Source of the DNA: Liolophura sinensis
Lineage: Eukaryota; Mollusca; Polyplacophora; Chitonida; Chitonidae
NCBI RefSeq assembly: GCF_032854445.1
Contig: NC_088295.1
Location: 15,609,385 to 15,673,384 of the forward strand
Direction of reading: 5' to 3'
DNA: 64,000 nt
Position numbers and translations under genes: made by a program. Below are positions 1-31,792 of this stretch, in pieces. Position 1 is the first letter of the stretch. Each line of letters starts with the position of its first letter. The notes below the pieces were generated by a model that saw only the letters and a program-made list of their open reading frames with translations, was not told the origin of the DNA and made no database searches.

Positions 1-1209
1 CTGACCACTGTATTGATGTTTGTACAGATCTGTGCTTGAGATCTAATAAAGACTATTTAAGTCATTAATTATGATCTGTACATTATATCCAGCCTTGGAA
101 CTGGCAGGTGTTGAGGATTCCTGCTGATCAAGCCCTGCTTCCCATTGATTAAAAGTTTTAATTGTCATATATAACCAGGTGCAAGCATCTACTCACACCA
201 AGTCTTGGTGAAACAAAATGTGCAGATTTCTTTATGTGACGGAACGCAATTTTCATTCACAAACATAAGTAAGCCTGCCAGCGGGCGTATTCATGATTAC
301 GGAAAGCTACTTAAAAATCTACACAAGCTGTCAGCCTCAGCTTTTGTCTGAATTCTCAAGTAATATTTTAATCATGCATGTGCTTTTGTGTTTGTTCTAT
401 CTGCTAATAATTTCTAAAGTAAATACCTGTACCAGTTGTCGTTCAGTGTGATGTTACCCATATACATTGTATAGTTTGTGTCATTATCGTTCAACTGAAA
501 AGTTTGTCAAGAATATAATTCGCTTCAGTCGAAGCCTGAGGTGAGGCTTCCAAGGGATGGGAGAAGAGGAAATGTATTTGCTTTAAATAGACTTTACTCC
601 ATGTCATATTGCATCATTCGTATATTCGAGCATACCTTTAGGATAATTAATTGTATATAAATATGCATATGGATTATGCAGCCATTCACAGTTCTAAATT
701 TACTGCAGACATTATTAAGACAGGCAGTCATATTGTATTGGAAATTGATGGATACCTTCCAGAACCTCACACCTAACAGGGATACAGGTGCCACATGAAG
801 TGTACGTAGTTTTGTGTGTGATGGATGACGGGTACAGTCACATTTTCCCTCTACTGATTTCAAGCAAGTTCTGGTGGGGAATCAGGGAATCAGGAAATGG
901 GGCCTTTGATTTTCTCAATTAGGTCAAAACACACAAACTTTGTTTATTGTTTGAGTGTTTGTTTGTTTCGTTCGTTTTAACTGAACCTAAAGCAATGATT
1001 TATGGGGAAGGGTTCTAAAGAAGCAGATTTTTACTTAAACTGAGCCACCAATCTTTCCTGTAAATTATGAAATTCCCCTTCTTATAGCATAAAGTAAAAT
1101 ATTGATGCCTAAAATATGTAACAGTTGTGATATGTATGAAAATATTCAAATGACACTTTTTGTTATAATATGGTGGTGATTTTGTTTACTGATTATTGGC
1201 AATACACAG
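1..1209 (+). other. intron of the ABCC gene (left part outside window)
   Basis: AT-rich sequence before the first recognisable exon. It ends in the acceptor ACACAG at 1204-1209. I see no exon with ABCC similarity and no repeat I can name. The short antisense frame at 594-863 has no recognisable features. Confidence 0.6.
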
Positions 1210-22054
<20,845 letters not shown>

Positions 22055-22090
22055 TTTTCTAATAGAAATACATGTGTTAAATATTCTCCC

Positions 22091-22186
22091 TTGTAAGAAT
22101 GAAGAAGATTGACAACTCACATGCTCTCATACAGAATCCCAGTGTTTCCTACAGTGTGGCTAAAGATGCTATTCTGGTGGCCTAAG
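22091..22186 (+). pseudogene. partial duplicate of the terminal ABCC exon in the 3' UTR
   Basis: Sequence 37 bases after the stop repeats the terminal exon from the GTGAAGGAG position to the stop: AAGATTGACAACTCACATGC, AATCCCAGTGTTTCC and GCTATTCTGGTGGCCTAA. Read in the matching frame it gives KKIDNSHALIQNPSVSYSVA and KDAILVA followed by TAA. No acceptor precedes it, so it is most likely untranslated 3' UTR. Confidence 0.85.
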
Positions 22187-22877
22187 TGTCTATGCCAGCA
22201 GGAAAAATAAGTGCTGTCTAGAGAACGAAAGTGAATGTGTGCATGTTCCCACAGCGTTGCGTGTACCTCCAAAGTTTGGATAAGGCTTGAGTTCTGATGA
22301 TTGTAGTTGTTACCTTGCTGGGTTAAAATTGTATTGAGGAAACCCTCACAGTATGAAAACACATTCACGTTTTGCCCTTACTCTTACCATGAATTTTTAC
22401 TTTTCTTTTTTGCCTTGTAATTTATTAGGTTGTTATAAAAAAAGCTTTTTATTGTATACTTCACTGTGACTTTCCATTTTACGTTTATATTCACGTTTAT
22501 GGTGAAATGTAGTATTTATAGAGACGCAATATTTAAATGCATTTTTGAGTACTCATTTTAAATGAAAGCAAATATTTTACAGGTGAAGTTTAGTTTTGAC
22601 ATCATTTTTTTAAGTGAAAATGTGGACTAGATTTCATTAGAGCCATGTATATGTATATATTAGGTCTCTGTAAATGAAGTTTCTATGTTCTGAAGTGATC
22701 TTACATGTATGTATGTGCTACAGCCACCGAATTGGTGGCTATATTTTTGTGTTACTCTAACTACATGTATGACATTGGGAAGCTGTTTGATGTAGTTGCA
22801 TGTAGAAGTTAGGAAACTGCTGTGTAGAAGGGATACAATTTTTCTTGGCTATAGGGAGTAGGTTTTCTCACTTAAGA

Positions 22878-22883
22878 AATAAA
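22878..22883 (+). terminator. candidate polyadenylation signal of the ABCC gene
   Basis: AATAAA about 0.8 kb after the stop codon. It is the first canonical signal I noticed downstream; others may be used. Confidence 0.45.
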
Positions 22884-23337
22884 ACTTCTGTAAAAAATTC
22901 AAAATTATTTTTCACGGGTAACTCAAGTGTTACTTGTGTGGAATTCATAGTTGAATAAGGATGTCATTTACATGCATATTACATGCACATAAATCATCAT
23001 GTGTTTTTGTTTTGTAAAGTTCTGCACTATTTTGGTTTTGTTTCATATTGTGCAACACCGAGTAATTAAATGCTAATTTCATGTTTTCATTTTTCTTTTT
23101 TTAGTTGGTTGTCTGTTTATACTTTTTTGTGGTGCCAGATTGACATAATCGTTTGCAATTCCTAGTCAGTTATAGAGGTAATGGTTCTTATTAAATCATA
23201 TCACATTTATGGGTGTACAGCATTATGTTGGGGCAATGTCTAGGATGACAAAAAGTACAATGCACTGGTTTGTAGAGAAAATAACAAACCGTGAGCATCA
23301 GGCAGGGGTCGTCTCAGGCAAGCTTTATAATGATTGC
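22884..23337. other. 3' flank of the ABCC gene
   Basis: AT-rich DNA with no recognisable gene. Confidence 0.5.
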
Positions 23338-23720
23338 TTTATTATGATACTGTTTGGTTTTCTGGATAGAAGAGAAAGGATTAATTTTCTAGGTAGATGA
23401 GAACGGTTTGGTTTTCTCGATAGAAGAAAAAGGTTTGGTTTTCTGGATAGAAGAGAAAGGTTTAATTTTTCTGGATAGAAGAGAGAGGTTTGATTTTCTG
23501 GATAGAAGCAAAAAGTTTGGTTATAAAAGAAAGGTTTGGTTTTCTGGATAGAAGAGAAAGGTTTGACTTTCTGGATAACAGAAAGGTTTGGTTTTCTGGA
23601 TAGAAGAGGAAGGTTTGGTTTTCTTGATAACAGAGAAAGGTTTGGTTTTCTGGATAGAAGAGGAAGGTTTGGTTTTCTTGATAACAGAGAAAGGTTTGGT
23701 TTTTGGATAGAAGAGAAAGG
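23338..23720. repeat. 27-bp purine-asymmetric minisatellite
   Basis: About 13 units of AAGGTTTGGTTTTCTGGATA plus GAAGAGA, with variants GATAACAGAGA. One strand is rich in G and T, with GA-rich ends. The 133-aa frame on the opposite strand is just the translation of this repeat. Confidence 0.9.
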
Positions 23721-24140
23721 AAACAAAATATTTAATGAAACTCGTCTTGCATGTGAATTTGCATGAGGCTTACTGTTGATGTCATATTCACTTTACAACT
23801 TTGAGAGAAGGTAATTTTTATGTGTATGTGTCTCAAGACTAAACTTCTATGATAAGCGTTGTTGAAAACTTTCATTCAACTTCCGTATCATAGCCTCCCT
23901 ATTGAGAATCCAGTTTTGAAAGCCTTTTAGTTGTAGTCTCATATTTTGGTTTGTCTCTTATTCATTTCAGCTTGTTTTTCACATCAAAATTCTTTAGAAT
24001 ATATCAGTATTTGTTAACTGTAAATTCCATGTATGCATGTTTCTATGGTATAAAAAAAACTATATTGTGTCCCACAAAGAATATAGCGAATATTGTTGAT
24101 GTGCACATCAAACAGTTGCTTTGTAAACATTTTGGATTCA

Positions 24141-24280
24141 GCTTATGCTGGATTCCTCTCCGGCCGCACGTGAGAAGACCTGTGGATGGGCATGGATTTG
24201 GTTTCCTCCCACCATAATGGTCACTATTGTGTAAGTGAAATATTCTTTAGTTCGGCCTGAAACAATCAGATAAATAAAAT
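24141..24280 (+). mobile_element. SINE copy 5, 5'-truncated
   Basis: Begins GCTTATGCTGGATTCCTCTC, contains CCTCCCACCATAATGG and GTAAGTGAAATATTCTTTAG, ends AGATAAATAAAAT. Confidence 0.8.
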
Positions 24281-25380
24281 GTATTTTGGACTACGCAGAC
24301 GGCAATAAGATATGTGTTTGGCGTGGACAAAAAGCACAATTGGTCATGGTTTAATCTCAGGATCTTACACTGAATTCTCTAGTTTCCATGGTCATCGTGG
24401 CCCAGTGCCAACACAGCCACTGGTAAATAAGCAACGCCCAGAAGATTTCCTCACTCCTGTCGAGTTTTCCGTATGGAATAAATCAGACCACAAGGGCTAA
24501 ACTCTCAAACAAGCTCAGGACCATTGGAGGTATTTTTGCTACAGGTTTCCCAGCAATAACGTTTCACCTTGATTAATCCCAATGCTTTTTAGAGGTTTTA
24601 AATATGCAAAATATAGGAGGGTTTCTCATGCACCGAGCATGATGGACCACAATATTTTAGGAACAAACATAAAAACCAGTGAGTTGTCACCTTGCGGATC
24701 GTAGTCTGGTGCTGCCTCATTGAAACGTCCTGCGAGAAACACCAGACGAGATCTCACCGAGTCACGGCGAAGACCTGCTGCCACTAGCTGGGAATAGGCG
24801 TGCCAAATACCAAAAATACCCATTTCAAAGTATTCAATTGCCTGAACTATCTCGCAATTGAGCCAGTGTCTCCATCTTACAACCAGAAATTTCTGTTTCC
24901 CAGGATTATCATAAGCAAAATCTATTGCTTCATTTTAAGCACATGGGAAGTGGCTTATTCCGTCATGGCTAAAGTTATTCACTAAAAATTCGGTGATGTA
25001 AGCACCATTTGTGAATAAACAGAAAAGATCGTAAAGCAACTGATTGGTGGGTTGCTTCTCAACGCCTTGTTTAAAGGCTTTTCACTTACATGACAGTGGT
25101 TAGGGACCACTTTCACAAAATTTCGTAAGTCAATTCTCTTGGCTTTGCTCGTAAAAGACGTTGTCTAGGTTATGGTGTCATAAGGTGACGTAATTTACGA
25201 GTAAAGGTACGGAAATTTGATATACGCGGCTTTGTGGACCTGAGCCCATGTGTTTAGGTGGAGGAAGCCGGAGGGCTCGGTGTAAACCATCGACCTTCTG
25301 GAATCGAACTCGCGACCATGTTTGTCATGCGCCTGATAGTCGCTGACATCAATCGCGTTAACCATTTCTATACCAAATCA
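24281..25380. other. intergenic stretch, no gene recognised
   Basis: Mixed sequence. A minus-strand frame at 24626-24823 includes the coherent run GLRRDSVRSRLVFLAGRFNE and AAPDYDPQGDNSLVFMFVPK; I do not recognise it and see no supporting splice partner. Near 25256-25320 the text GTGGAGGAAGCCGGAGG to TCGAACTCGCGACC resembles reversed tRNA-like SINE or repeat sequence. Confidence 0.4.
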
Positions 25381-26025
25381 GGCAGCGAAATTTGGCCTGC
25401 CGGCGAAACCCAGAAATCGGTTACGTCTTTTCCGCCTCGCCTAACCGATCATTCGGTTACGCCACGTATGTTTATCAACCCGATCGGTTACGCTAACTGT
25501 TTACGTGGTTTATGTTTCAGGCATCATTCTGGATCATTAATAAAAGTATTCAGCTCAATGTTATGTTTGTTTTTCTTTTCTATATCTAGCAGCTCATACC
25601 GTAAGGTTGGTGAACAAAAGAAAGAGAAATTTTACACTCACACGGTGTTTCAACGTTGTGTGTTGCCTGGTTGGTACTTGACTCCTGTGGCACATTTTTA
25701 CGTGAAATTCCGTTATACAGGCTTATATGTGAAAAGATAAGTCAAAATAAATAATTTGAGTATTATCTCAAAGCCTGTAAAGCATATATGAATGATTACA
25801 TTTCCATGTGACCAGCACAGGCAGCTGGCTGTGGCTGACCGCATACTGGCCGCGTTGTGATTATGAAAGCTGTTCAGTCCAGTTTATCTGTAGTTACCTA
25901 ATGCACACTGACTCTAAGGACGTTCTCGTTGGACAGTTGGCCTAACCGATTTTCCGGTTAGCCAAATTGAACCGCACGTAACCGTTGCGCGACCGACGGT
26001 TTCGTTCGCGCCAAATTTCGCTGCC
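25381..26025. mobile_element. non-autonomous terminal-inverted-repeat element
   Basis: Perfect 15-bp inverted termini GGCAGCGAAATTTGG (25381-25395) and CCAAATTTCGCTGCC (26011-26025). Just inside each end are clusters of TAACCGAT and CGGTTACG in both orientations, like subterminal transposase-binding repeats. CCAAAT occurs beside both ends but is not cleanly adjacent on the right, so the target duplication is unresolved. No transposase was recognised. Confidence 0.6.
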
Positions 26026-27457
26026 TGCCAAATTACATACGCCTGTTTTCTTTGTAGTAAAATTGCCTCGTGCAGAAAGGATGCAGACAATGGCGTTCGC
26101 GTCTACCAAAGCCCGTTTTCAATTAACTTTCTGGTCATGGAAACCTTTTCTATAAATTTGGTTCGATCTGGCGTTGAACCTGGTTGAAATGGAGTCACCA
26201 TCATTTCTTTTAAAAATCCCTCCAGTTGTTATTATTCAGTGATGTATTCCAGTGAGCGGATGATCTGTCTACTAGTGTAAGTCCAACTGTTCACTGCTAT
26301 TGGATAGGAACAAATGAGTTCTATTGCACAGCGAAAATATCAAACATCGACCGAGGGTGTTTTATATGAACTAATCAGACGGTTCAAGGAACAAGTGTAA
26401 ATTTGTTTTGGTGGAATGTAATATGTGGTTCTGTGATGCTACTCTAGTGAATTTGTACCAGTTTATGTGCCGGAACGGATTAGCACATAAATGATCTACT
26501 ACGATATTTATGGTGAGCATCTTCTCTGTTCATTACTGTTCTAACCTCCGGCCAAAGAGACACTCGACGATCTCCAGTCTCATGCAGATCTTGGTCACAA
26601 TTCCGTTGATGTGTTTTAATTAACCATATGAATTTACTAATTACAAGTAAACGTGCAGGACGACGACATGTCAGACTAATATTGTTTAGTTAAGACCCAT
26701 TAGGTTTCTCTCATTTGTATATCCTCCTTATTTCGCTTCTCAGTCATTTTGGTAACTTATGTTTACCCAAGCGGGCGACGCAGCAAAACACGCTGTTTTG
26801 CCAAGTCGAATTATCAGACCATAAAGAGCAGACCGTGCTGGTGAATAGCGAACAAGAGGAGTACTAATGCTGAACAATCATTGGTAGATGGACCACCGAC
26901 GGAGTTCAGGTACGATAGCTGTCACAAAGCTTTAGCACAAAAGGGCGAACCAGAATTAATGGTGGTCTATGTGAGTATGAAGGCCTACCAAATTACATAC
27001 GTGGTTTCTTTGTATGGTTGTTTACACACATTAATCAACTTTAAAGACGGTCTCCCAAAGAACAGAGCAAGTATACAAGGAAAGAAACTGGGACGGAATC
27101 CTGTAAAACGAAGCATGTAGTCAAAGGTTTTCTGTGATGCTGGAAAGACCTACGGAATATTCCAGGCGCGTTGATATAATCAGTATCCAGTCTAAGTACT
27201 ATGGTATAATATATGAATTGTCGTTAGTCAAAAATATGTTTCTCTGTTGCGCCTTGATTGTAGTTATTCATATTTCGTTACGATCAATAACGGAGTAGAG
27301 AAAACTACAACATTACCAATTCAATTGCAATGACTATAGCTATGCATGAACAAATATTACAAGACTACGCTTCAAGCTATGCAGCTTTTAAAAATATTAA
27401 GTTAAAGCCTCATCGAGATATTTAAATATTTAAATATACTGTGATGGAGGCCTTGGA
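26026..27457. other. intergenic stretch, no gene recognised
   Basis: An 18-bp direct repeat, GCCTRCCAAATTACATAC, occurs at 26023-26040 and 26983-27000, followed at both sites by a TTTCTTTGTA word. The open frame at 26881-27120 has no recognisable motifs. Confidence 0.4.
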
Positions 27458-27540
27458 GCATTATGATGGAAGGAAACCAGATAGAGCTCAGGGCAAACCC
27501 ACGGCCATTTACAGGTTGCTGGCAGACTTTCTGATCATTG
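27458..27540 (-). mobile_element. SINE fragment, reverse orientation
   Basis: GCATTATGATGGAAGGAAAC, then CAAACCCACGGCC and AGGTTGCTGGCAGAC are the complement of the central SINE body. Head and tail are missing. Confidence 0.65.
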
Positions 27541-27639
27541 CCTATCAGAATTGTAACAGTTAATAATGTTATGTGAAACTGCGTTGCTATGATCTCCCCC
27601 AATAGATGTTAATGATGCTATTTGTAATTGTCTTTTGAT

Positions 27640-28070
27640 AATCTTTAGTACTTCATGTTGTCTTGTGAGAGCAGAACCAGGTGGTCCATGCAAGGTTTAA
27701 CGATGCTGTTATCGTCTGATAATTTTTCCGGATGGTTCGTGTGATGGTGAACAATAACGTTTTAGATGTTGACATGTGATAATTTCTCCGCATGCTCCAT
27801 GCAGAGATATTGTCTTATGATAATTTTCCCGGATAGTTCATGTAAGAGCGAACGATATTACATCCTGCCATTTGTTAATTTCTCCGAATGTTCCGTGCAA
27901 AGATGTTATTTTATGATAATTTTCCCGGATGATTTGTGTAAGAGTGAGGGGTACTATATGTTGCCATATGATAATTTCCCCGGATGTTCCATACAAAGAT
28001 GTTGTCTTATGATAATTTTCCCGGATGGTCAATATAAGGGTTAATAGTGTTATATATCGTCTTGTGATTA
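27640..28070. repeat. decayed minisatellite around GATAATTTTCCCGGATG
   Basis: Six to seven units, roughly 62 bp each, with alternating subtypes: TTATGATAATTTTCCCGGAT and GATAATTTCTCCG or CCCCGGATGTTCCATRCAAA. Small frames on both strands here are repeat translations. Confidence 0.75.
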
Positions 28071-28799
28071 TCTTGCTCGTGGGTCCTTGTACTCTTAGTT
28101 AAACGATTTTCACATCAATAAAATGTTTAAATTTAGGTTCAACCGTAACTGAGTGGGAAGTTTCTATTGTTGAGGGTCCATTTAAAAAAAAAAGCTATCC
28201 ATAGATATTCAAACCGTTGCGTTTAATTCAATTCATTTTATTTTATTCACGAAATACAAGTAGCACAATGTATACGGTATAAATCATACAGATACATCCA
28301 CATTATTTGCCTCTGAGAGTGCAACTCTTTGGCGAGGTCGGAAATTCCAGAGGTTAGCAAAACCGCGGGAAGCCAAGAGTTCTGATTGAGCTGATATAAA
28401 CATATTTGCTGTCACTCAGCAGTTTCGAATAACAATACGATCCAAACTGATAGACAATCTGTATAAAACAGATCGACCAAGTATCGCAGGAATTAGCAAT
28501 TAATATTAATAACCTATTAGCGCCAAATATTACCTATTTGTTCCCTTACACTCTACATATACATTTATTTAAAATAACTGCATAAAAAGTGCTAACTAAA
28601 CAACAAGAGAACGCATCTTAAAATTGGTACTCCCTGACATTTATACGACCATCTTGCTTTCCAAAATACTGAGTCCCTATGAAGAGTCATATCATATTCA
28701 TGCTCCATAATTGAAAATTTTAATCTCATGATTATGTATTTGACTGCTCAAGTCTAGATACGAAGAATGCTTATGTATTGAGTTGAACGCGTGATTTAC

Positions 28800-29042
28800 T
28801 ATTTATTTATTTCTTTCATCGGTGTTTTACACCGTACTCAAGAGTATTTCACTTATACGACGGCGGTCAGCATTGTGGTAGGAGGAAACCGGACAGAGCC
28901 AGGGCGAAACCCCCGACCCTCCTCATATCGCTGTCAGATCTTCTCACTTACGGCCGGAGAAGAAGTCAGCATGAGCTGGACTTGAACTCAGAACGGCCAC
29001 ATTGCCGAGAGGCTCCTGGATCACTGCGCCGCGCTGGCAGGC
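28800..29042 (-). mobile_element. SINE copy 6, near full length, reverse orientation
   Basis: Tail ATTTATTTATTTC at the left, then the reverse body CACTTATACGACGGCGGTCA, and the tRNA-like head at the right including GAGCTGGACTTGAACTC (B-box side) and GAGAGGCTCCTGGATCA. Confidence 0.88.
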
Positions 29043-29170
29043 TATGCACGTCGGTCACGCGTTACCCATGGACTAGTGATCCATCTTCCTGTATATTTAC
29101 CCTCTGTATATAAAGGTGTACCTGAGAATAAATCTCATCCTGGGTTAAGATCATCCAGGGTAAAGAGACA

Positions 29171-30029
29171 AAGCTGGGAAATCTTATGTACAGGTTTATA
29201 TACAGTCAAGAAATGTATGACAGTTTATGGCTTACCAATGTTAAAACAATTCTATATTCAACAGGTCTAAACTTTATATGGGACACACAAACTGTAAACA
29301 GTGCTATCTGTCTCATAAAAGTCCTGGAACAAACAGTAAAAGGTCAATTCCTCCAGAAATGGTTCAGTGATATTGAATCATCTCCCAAAGAAAAAATATA
29401 CAAGATATATAAAACAGATTTCCAGCTAGAAAAATATCTTCTGTCACTAAAGGAAAACGACAGAAAAGCTATAAGTAAATTTTGGACATCCAGCTACAGA
29501 CTTCCAATCGAAAAAGGAGGATGGTCTAAAACTGACAGATCGCAACGTCTCTGTACGGCTTGTGAAACAGGTTGCACTGGTGACGAATATCACTTCTTAG
29601 TCATCTGTCCAAAACTTGCGAGTAAAGTACAATTTTTTTTTTTTTGATTGGTGTTTTAACTCAAGAATATTTCACTTATACGACGGCGGCCAGCATTATG
29701 GTGGGCGGAAAACGGGCAGAGCCCGGGGGAAACCCATGACCATCCGCAGGTTACTGCCAGACCTTCCCATATACGGCCGGAGAGGAAGCCAGCATGAGCT
29801 GGACTTGAACTCACATCGACCGCATTGGTGAGAGACTCCTGGGTCATTACGCTGCGCTAGCGCGCTAACCAACTGAGCCACGGAGGCCCCAAAGTACAAA
29901 ATAGATAACCCTTATGCCTGCACACAGCAAGCTAAATTGAAATTTATTCTGCAATCTATAGACGCGATCAGCGTAAATAGACTATCCCTTTTCATAAAGG
30001 AAGACGTTACTATGTATAAGTTTTAATGA
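29171..30029 (+). mobile_element. LINE (non-LTR retrotransposon) 3' remnant split by a SINE
   Basis: A 153-codon open stretch ends with CTACETGCTGDEYHFLVICP, the Cys-Cys-His-Cys-type motif found at the C-terminus of many non-LTR reverse transcriptase polyproteins, after YRLPIEKGGWSKTDRSQRLC. The frame is interrupted at 29632 by a SINE; beyond it matching sequence continues (KFILQSIDAISVNRLSLFIK, EDVTMYKF, stop near 30027). No upstream reverse-transcriptase core is present, so this is a truncated, non-functional fragment. The clade is not determined. Confidence 0.75.
29633..29890 (-). mobile_element. SINE copy 7, full length, with 9-bp target duplication
   Basis: Reverse-orientation copy of 258 bp flanked by AAAGTACAA at 29624-29632 and 29891-29899. 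The poly-T (tail) end is left. The head at the right reads, in SINE sense, GGGGCCTCCGTGGCTCAGTT with A-box-like TGGCTCAGTTGG, then a B-box-like GAGTTCAAGTC. It supplies the reference length for the family. Confidence 0.95.
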
Positions 30030-30689
30030 TATTCCTCATCGCTGTCGCAAATGTAAGTATATGTATAGCCGCCATATACTGTGTAAGTATGTAAAATGCT
30101 GTACTTCCTGTACCACCTTGAATGGTTTGAGTGTAATAAACTAGATAGTTCCTACCAGCAAAGAGGTGTTCAATCAATTTTCCCACCAACACAACATAAG
30201 CTTAGCGATACTTCGATATTACCCGACATAAATACAAGAAAACGATGATCTCAAGTCAGCACCGTGACAACAGTATATGGTACATACCAAAATTGAAGAG
30301 AAACTGGTGAAGTAAATAACAAAGTGGTACAGGGAGAGTTATCTAAACACTATAATGCTAAATATCTATATTTGTTACTATACAGACATGAGAAAGTATT
30401 TTACACGTTAGAAAACATTATTTATTTAGTAATGAATAGTTCTGTGTCGAAATATTCACAGACGGTGCTACCGTTGGACGATTGCATGGCTTCCTTTGTG
30501 ACATGCTATTTTCACAACTCTGAGATATGTTCTGGACGAATCTTCTTCAATATCACAAAAGACAAGGCGGGCTTGAAGTTACATGTTATCAACTTTCGCC
30601 TGTCTTCTCAAAAACTGAATCTGCACTTGTTAGCAAAGGGAAGTTTACAAGAAAGGCTTTTAAACAAGATTTCGAATGGTTTTGAAACT
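30030..30689. other. intergenic stretch, no gene recognised
   Basis: A 138-codon plus-strand frame (30324-30740) runs into the repeat at 30690; I recognise no domain or signal peptide in it. Confidence 0.4.
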
Positions 30690-31010
30690 GTGACCGTTAC
30701 ATGCTTTTTCGGACAGTTGTCATGTAGCCGTTACAGGTGATTTCGGACCGTTATCATGTAGCCGTTACACATGATTTCGGACCGTCATCAAGCAGGTGTT
30801 ACATGTGATTTCGGAGCGTTATCAAGTAGCCGCTACATATGGTTTTGAAAAGTGATCATGTATCTGTTACATGTGATTTTGGACAGTTATGTAGCCGCTA
30901 CACGTGGATTTGGACAGTTATCATGTAGCCGTTACATGTGGTTTTGGACAGTTATCATGCAGACGTTACATGTGGTTTGGGTAGTTACCATGTAACTGTT
31001 ACATTTGGTT
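30690..31010. repeat. 41-bp minisatellite
   Basis: About eight units of TTTGGACAGTTATCATGTAG plus CCGTTACATGTG, with variants TTTCGGACCGTTATCA. Confidence 0.85.
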
Positions 31011-31163
31011 TTACCTCCGCAAATAGTCGCCTGTTATAAACCACCTGGTTGGAGGGAACAACGCGTTGCCTGGAATTACATCCTCCCCGCCTATAATCGG
31101 CTTTTTGCACCACAGCTATGATTCCAGAGGTTTTCCATCGTTACAGGAAATGGGTTATCCACG

Positions 31164-31174
31164 TTAGGTCTCGA
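31164..31174 (-). CDS. possible alternative last exon of the GABA-B receptor
   Basis: A strong acceptor (a CT-rich tract over 31178-31204 ending TTTACAG) precedes TCGAGACCTAA. Joined in phase 1 to the donor at 31669 it adds VET and a stop, giving about 775 residues. No transcript evidence; equally it may be a chance acceptor. Confidence 0.3.
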
Positions 31175-31283
31175 CTGTAAATAAAAACAAACAGAGAGAG
31201 AGGGGAAAAATGTGTACGAGTTTGGCTGAATGGCTGAATAAGCTGAATATTGTAAAACAAATTTACCGGGCAAGGCTTAATCC

Positions 31284-31289
31284 TTTATT
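31284..31289 (-). terminator. candidate polyadenylation signal, GABA-B receptor
   Basis: AATAAA on the minus strand (TTTATT as given), about 350 bases after the TAG at 31640-31642, consistent with exon 15 being terminal. Confidence 0.4.
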
Positions 31290-31639
31290 TAATTATTTGA
31301 TTAACGTTACGCCATACTCAATAGGGTTACGCTATACTCACTATGGCGATCATGTTTATTGGCAGAGAAAAACAGGAAGTCACGAGAGGAAGATAACGTA
31401 TCCTGCCAACTCGAGCACGAAACCTCACATCCAAAAGGTTATATTCGATCAAAACGAACACAATATAATTAAAGGCCCGCACACCAGGCTTGATGGCGAA
31501 CTTTCCTAAAACAAGAAAATACTGCCACATGTAACCCTCTTAATGTCTAACAATCACATACCATTTGACATATACCAAACAGTTGACAGCCTTGACAGAT
31601 AGAACGTACTGCACTTGTAAATCACGGCCTGTCTTGATC

Positions 31640-31792
31640 CTAACACCTTGTTTTCAGAGACAACTCACCTTGGGAAGGCTGCATTGGAATTACTCTGGTA
31701 GGGTTGCTATATCCCGTAACTGAGGGTTCTCCAACTGTTGTCCCTCCGCCAGCAAAACGACCAATCTCAACTTTGTTCTTTTTCATCATAAT
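31640..31792 (-). CDS. GABBR2: GABA-B receptor exon 15: cytoplasmic tail
   Basis: Acceptor ATTTTCGCGCAG, phase 0. It encodes IMMKKNKVEIGRFAGGGTTV, GEPSVTGYSNPTRVIPMQPS and Q. Read straight on, it gives GELSLKTRC and TAG at 31640-31642, with an AATAAA signal on the same strand 350 bases further. A good donor, CAAG|GTGAGT, lies at 31669/31668, so the exon may instead be spliced to the candidate at 31164-31174. In either case the tail is short and has no heptad pattern. Confidence 0.75.
   Translation of the reverse strand: MMMKKNKVEIGRFAGGGTTVGEPSVTGYSNPTRVIPMQPSQGELSLKTRC

Noticed and set aside
23325-23726. 133-codon minus-strand frame
   Set aside because: Translation of the 27-bp minisatellite (repeated KPNLSLLSR).
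25258-25740. 160-codon plus-strand frame
   Set aside because: Overlaps the inverted-repeat element and reversed SINE-like sequence; no transposase or other motif.
30324-30740. 138-codon plus-strand frame
   Set aside because: No domain, signal peptide or splice partner; runs into a minisatellite.
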